A stretch of DNA of 7,284 nt, taken from the NCBI GenBank assembly GCA_023412995.1, contig JAEZQS010000080.1, positions 1 to 7,284 of the forward strand, in the 5' to 3' direction. How positions within the stretch are numbered: the first letter of the stretch is position 1; every line of letters starts with the position of its first letter. The DNA is from Pseudomonadota bacterium (lineage in GTDB: Bacteria > Pseudomonadota > Gammaproteobacteria > Xanthomonadales > Rhodanobacteraceae). The notes under the pieces are model-generated. The model saw only the letters and a program-made list of their open reading frames with translations, made no database searches and was not told where the DNA came from. This document shows positions 6,080-7,284 of this stretch, in pieces. The translations under genes and the position numbers were made by a program.

Positions 6080-6982
6080 ATGACCGAACGCCGCGCCCTC
6101 ACCATCCTCTTTGCCGACGTCTCCGGCAGCACGCGCCTGTTCGAGACGCGCGGCGACGAGGAGGCCCGGCGGCTGGTCGGTGCGGTGCTGCTGGCGCTGG
6201 CGGAGGTGGCGGCGCGGCATGGCGGGCGCGTCGTCAAGACCATCGGCGACGAGATCATGTGCACCTTCCCCGGGCCGCTGCACGGCCTGCTCGCCGCCAC
6301 CGACATGCAACGTCGTATCCGCGGCGACGAAGGCTTCGCGCGCGACAACCTCGCCATCCGCATCGGCCTGCACCACGGCGAGGCGCTGGTGGAGAACGGC
6401 GACGTGTTCGGCGACGCGGTCAATACCGCCGCGCGGATGGCCGACAAGAACCTCGCCCGGCGCGACCAGATCGTGACCACCGCCAGCACCGTCAATGGCG
6501 TCACGCAGACCACCGGCCTGCGCGTGCGCCCGCTCGGCACCGCCCGCGTGCTCGGCAAGCAGGCACCGCTCGAAATCGTCGACGTGCTGTGGCAGGAAGA
6601 CCTCGCCCCGGTCACCACCGTGCAGCGCGCAATGGAAGTGGAACCGGCCTGCGGCGCGCGCCTGGTGCTGCGCTACCGCAGCCAGGTGTTCGAACTCGAC
6701 GAAGGCGCGTGCTTCTCGATCGGACGCGACCCGGCCAGCAGCCTGATCGTCGAAACCGAGTGGGTTTCGCGCAACCACGCCCTGGTCGAATGGAAGCGCG
6801 GCTATTTCATGCTCGCCGACCGCTCCACCAACGGCACCTGGCTGCGCACCGGCAACGACGACGAACTGCTGGTCCACCGCGACGAAACCCACCTGCGCCG
6901 CAGCGGCTCCCTCTCCCTCGGCCAGGCCCATCCGACCGTCGACGAAGGCGACCTGGTCTGGTTCCAGTGCGTGGACGCGTGA
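6080..6982 (+). CDS. Class III adenylyl cyclase with C-terminal FHA domain
   Basis: This 300-residue soluble protein has two domains. The cyclase domain (about 5-170) opens LTILFADVSGSTRLFE and converts ATP to cAMP. The full catalytic set is visible: metal aspartates D13 (FADVSGST) and D57 (KTIGDEIM), purine-selecting K53 and D108 (the Lys/Asp pair typical of ATP rather than GTP), and transition-state N115 and R119 (VNTAARM). It should be an active homodimer. The FHA domain (about 190-285) has IGRD (214-217), SRNH (230-233) and NGTW (251-254), the Gly-Arg, Ser-x-x-His and Asn-Gly core that binds phosphothreonine. No membrane segment or HAMP is present, so input probably comes through a phosphorylated partner; no Ser/Thr kinase is encoded in the window. 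The reading frame is open far upstream, but homology starts at MTERRALTILF. A -10-like TATGAT lies six bases before the ATG and there is no Shine-Dalgarno. Confidence 0.95.
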   Translation: MTERRALTILFADVSGSTRLFETRGDEEARRLVGAVLLALAEVAARHGGRVVKTIGDEIMCTFPGPLHGLLAATDMQRRIRGDEGFARDNLAIRIGLHHGEALVENGDVFGDAVNTAARMADKNLARRDQIVTTASTVNGVTQTTGLRVRPLGTARVLGKQAPLEIVDVLWQEDLAPVTTVQRAMEVEPACGARLVLRYRSQVFELDEGACFSIGRDPASSLIVETEWVSRNHALVEWKRGYFMLADRSTNGTWLRTGNDDELLVHRDETHLRRSGSLSLGQAHPTVDEGDLVWFQCVDA

Positions 6983-7010
6983 TCCTGCGTTTCGGATAAA
7001 AAAGCCTGAA

Positions 7011-7037
7011 ACACCGAGCACACCGAGCACACCGAGA
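7011..7037 (+). repeat. Tandem repeat, three copies of a 9-bp unit
   Basis: The unit ACACCGAGC is repeated head to tail at 7011-7019 and 7020-7028, with a third copy at 7029-7037 ending in A instead of C. It starts 29 bases after the cyclase stop codon and ends seven bases before the head of the first REP element. Confidence 0.8.
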
Positions 7038-7044
7038 AAGCGTC

Positions 7045-7077
7045 GCAGGATGCGGTAAGCCGAAGGCGCACCGCATC
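7045..7077 (+). repeat. REP element A (plus orientation, GCAG head)
   Basis: The head GCAG (7045-7048) is followed by the arms GATGCGGT (7049-7056) and ACCGCATC (7070-7077). Inside them GCC (7059-7061) and GGC (7065-7067) pair around a GAA loop, with an AA/GC internal mismatch between the two stems. It has the same class, orientation and length as element C. Confidence 0.75.
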
Positions 7078-7133
7078 GGCCAGCGGAACCACGGCCCCTC
7101 GCGACTATGTCCCGCCCCTTCCCGCGCGGGGGC

Positions 7134-7164
7134 GATGCGGTTCGCTTCGCTCACCGCATCCTGC
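7134..7164 (-). repeat. REP element B (minus orientation, GCAG head)
   Basis: Read on the minus strand it has the head GCAG, then GATGCGGT, then GAGCGAAGCGA, then ACCGCATC. The 8-bp arms are identical to element A. The core is two bases shorter and holds GCGAAGC, a 2-bp stem around a GAA loop flanked by GA on both sides. It lies tail to tail with element A. Confidence 0.75.
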
Positions 7165-7178
7165 GGCTCCCGGCTTTC

Positions 7179-7211
7179 GTAGGATGCGGTAAGCCGCAGG
7201 CGCACCGCATC
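7179..7211 (+). repeat. REP element C (plus orientation, GTAG head)
   Basis: The canonical head GTAG (7179-7182) is followed by the arms GATGCGGT (7183-7190) and ACCGCATC (7204-7211). The inner GCC/GGC stem closes a GCA loop. It differs from element A only in the head (T for C) and in one loop base (C for A). It is head to head with element B, with 14 bases between the two heads. Confidence 0.8.
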
Positions 7212-7257
7212 GACCCGCGAAAGCTCAACGGCATCACGGTCGATGGTGTGTCGGGAC

Positions 7258-7284
7258 GATGCGGTTCGCTGCGCTCACCGCATC
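7258..7284 (-). repeat. REP element D (minus orientation, head beyond window)
   Basis: Read on the minus strand it has GATGCGGT, GAGCGCAGCGA and ACCGCATC, the same short-core type as element B but with a GCA loop. The four-base head would lie just past the right edge of the window. It is tail to tail with element C across a 46-base spacer. Confidence 0.72.

Larger units (their letters stand above)
6983..7284. other. Gene-free repeat region at the right end
   Basis: These 302 bases hold no plausible gene. They begin with a short AT-rich patch including six A at 6998-7003, then a 9-bp tandem repeat, then four copies of an 8-bp-armed palindrome in alternating orientation. The spacers between palindromes (7078-7133 and 7212-7257) show no similarity to each other by eye. 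The first contains the palindrome CCCGCGCGGG at 7121-7130. No clear terminator for the cyclase gene is seen, although the repeats themselves may serve that role. Confidence 0.7.

Noticed and set aside
6989..7010. A-run at 6998-7003 flanked by GTTTC and GAAAC as a terminator
   Set aside because: The stem is 5 bp with a long loop. The A-run would act as a T-tract only for minus-strand transcription, where no gene is present.
7045..7284. Right-end repeats as a CRISPR array
   Set aside because: The copies alternate in orientation, the palindrome is only 27-29 bp, spacers are of unequal length, and no cas gene is present. REP elements explain the pattern.

Overview
The window is a high-GC stretch of a gammaproteobacterial chromosome. 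The best fit is the Xanthomonas/Lysobacter/Stenotrophomonas group. This rests on the protein flavours, a TACAAT-type promoter, and interspersed palindromes headed by GTAG, a repeat class known from Stenotrophomonas. The assignment is an inference from these features, not from a database search.

Layout. Bases 1-374 (minus strand) hold the first 124 codons of a NodB-like polysaccharide deacetylase that runs off the left edge. A 180-base divergent intergenic region follows, with a GTAG-headed hairpin repeat (434-482) and a promoter. Then comes glutaryl-CoA dehydrogenase gcdH (555-1727, plus). Converging on it, 27 bases away, is a secreted CAP/SCP/PR-1-type protein (1755-2315, minus). Divergent from that, 48 bases away, is a GNAT acetyltransferase (2364-2918) whose stop overlaps the start of a glutathione S-transferase (2915-3568). 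After a 59-base gap with a strong 9-bp hairpin comes a 769-residue fusion of the alpha and beta subunits of a thiamine-diphosphate 2-oxo acid dehydrogenase E1 (3628-5937). Last is an adenylyl cyclase with a C-terminal FHA domain (6080-6982). The gene-free right end (6983-7284) holds a short 9-bp tandem repeat and four REP palindromes arranged as two inverted pairs.

How the genes relate. This is mainly ordinary housekeeping and accessory metabolism, not one obvious system. GNAT-GST is the only clear translationally coupled pair. gcdH and the fused E1 are both acyl-CoA or 2-oxo acid catabolic enzymes. A link through 2-oxoadipate to glutaryl-CoA is conceivable, but they are separated by three genes and no E2 or E3 is present, so it is speculative. 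The cyclase keeps its full catalytic residue set and joins cAMP synthesis to a phosphothreonine-reading domain.

The most noteworthy non-coding signals are the REP cluster, whose central triloops all fit GNA and match within each inverted pair; a second unrelated GTAG-headed hairpin; two genes whose -10-like boxes lie six bases before the ATG with no Shine-Dalgarno, suggesting leaderless mRNAs; and mutually exclusive hairpins at the end of the E1 gene. I see no tRNA, rRNA, CRISPR array, insertion sequence or defence system.
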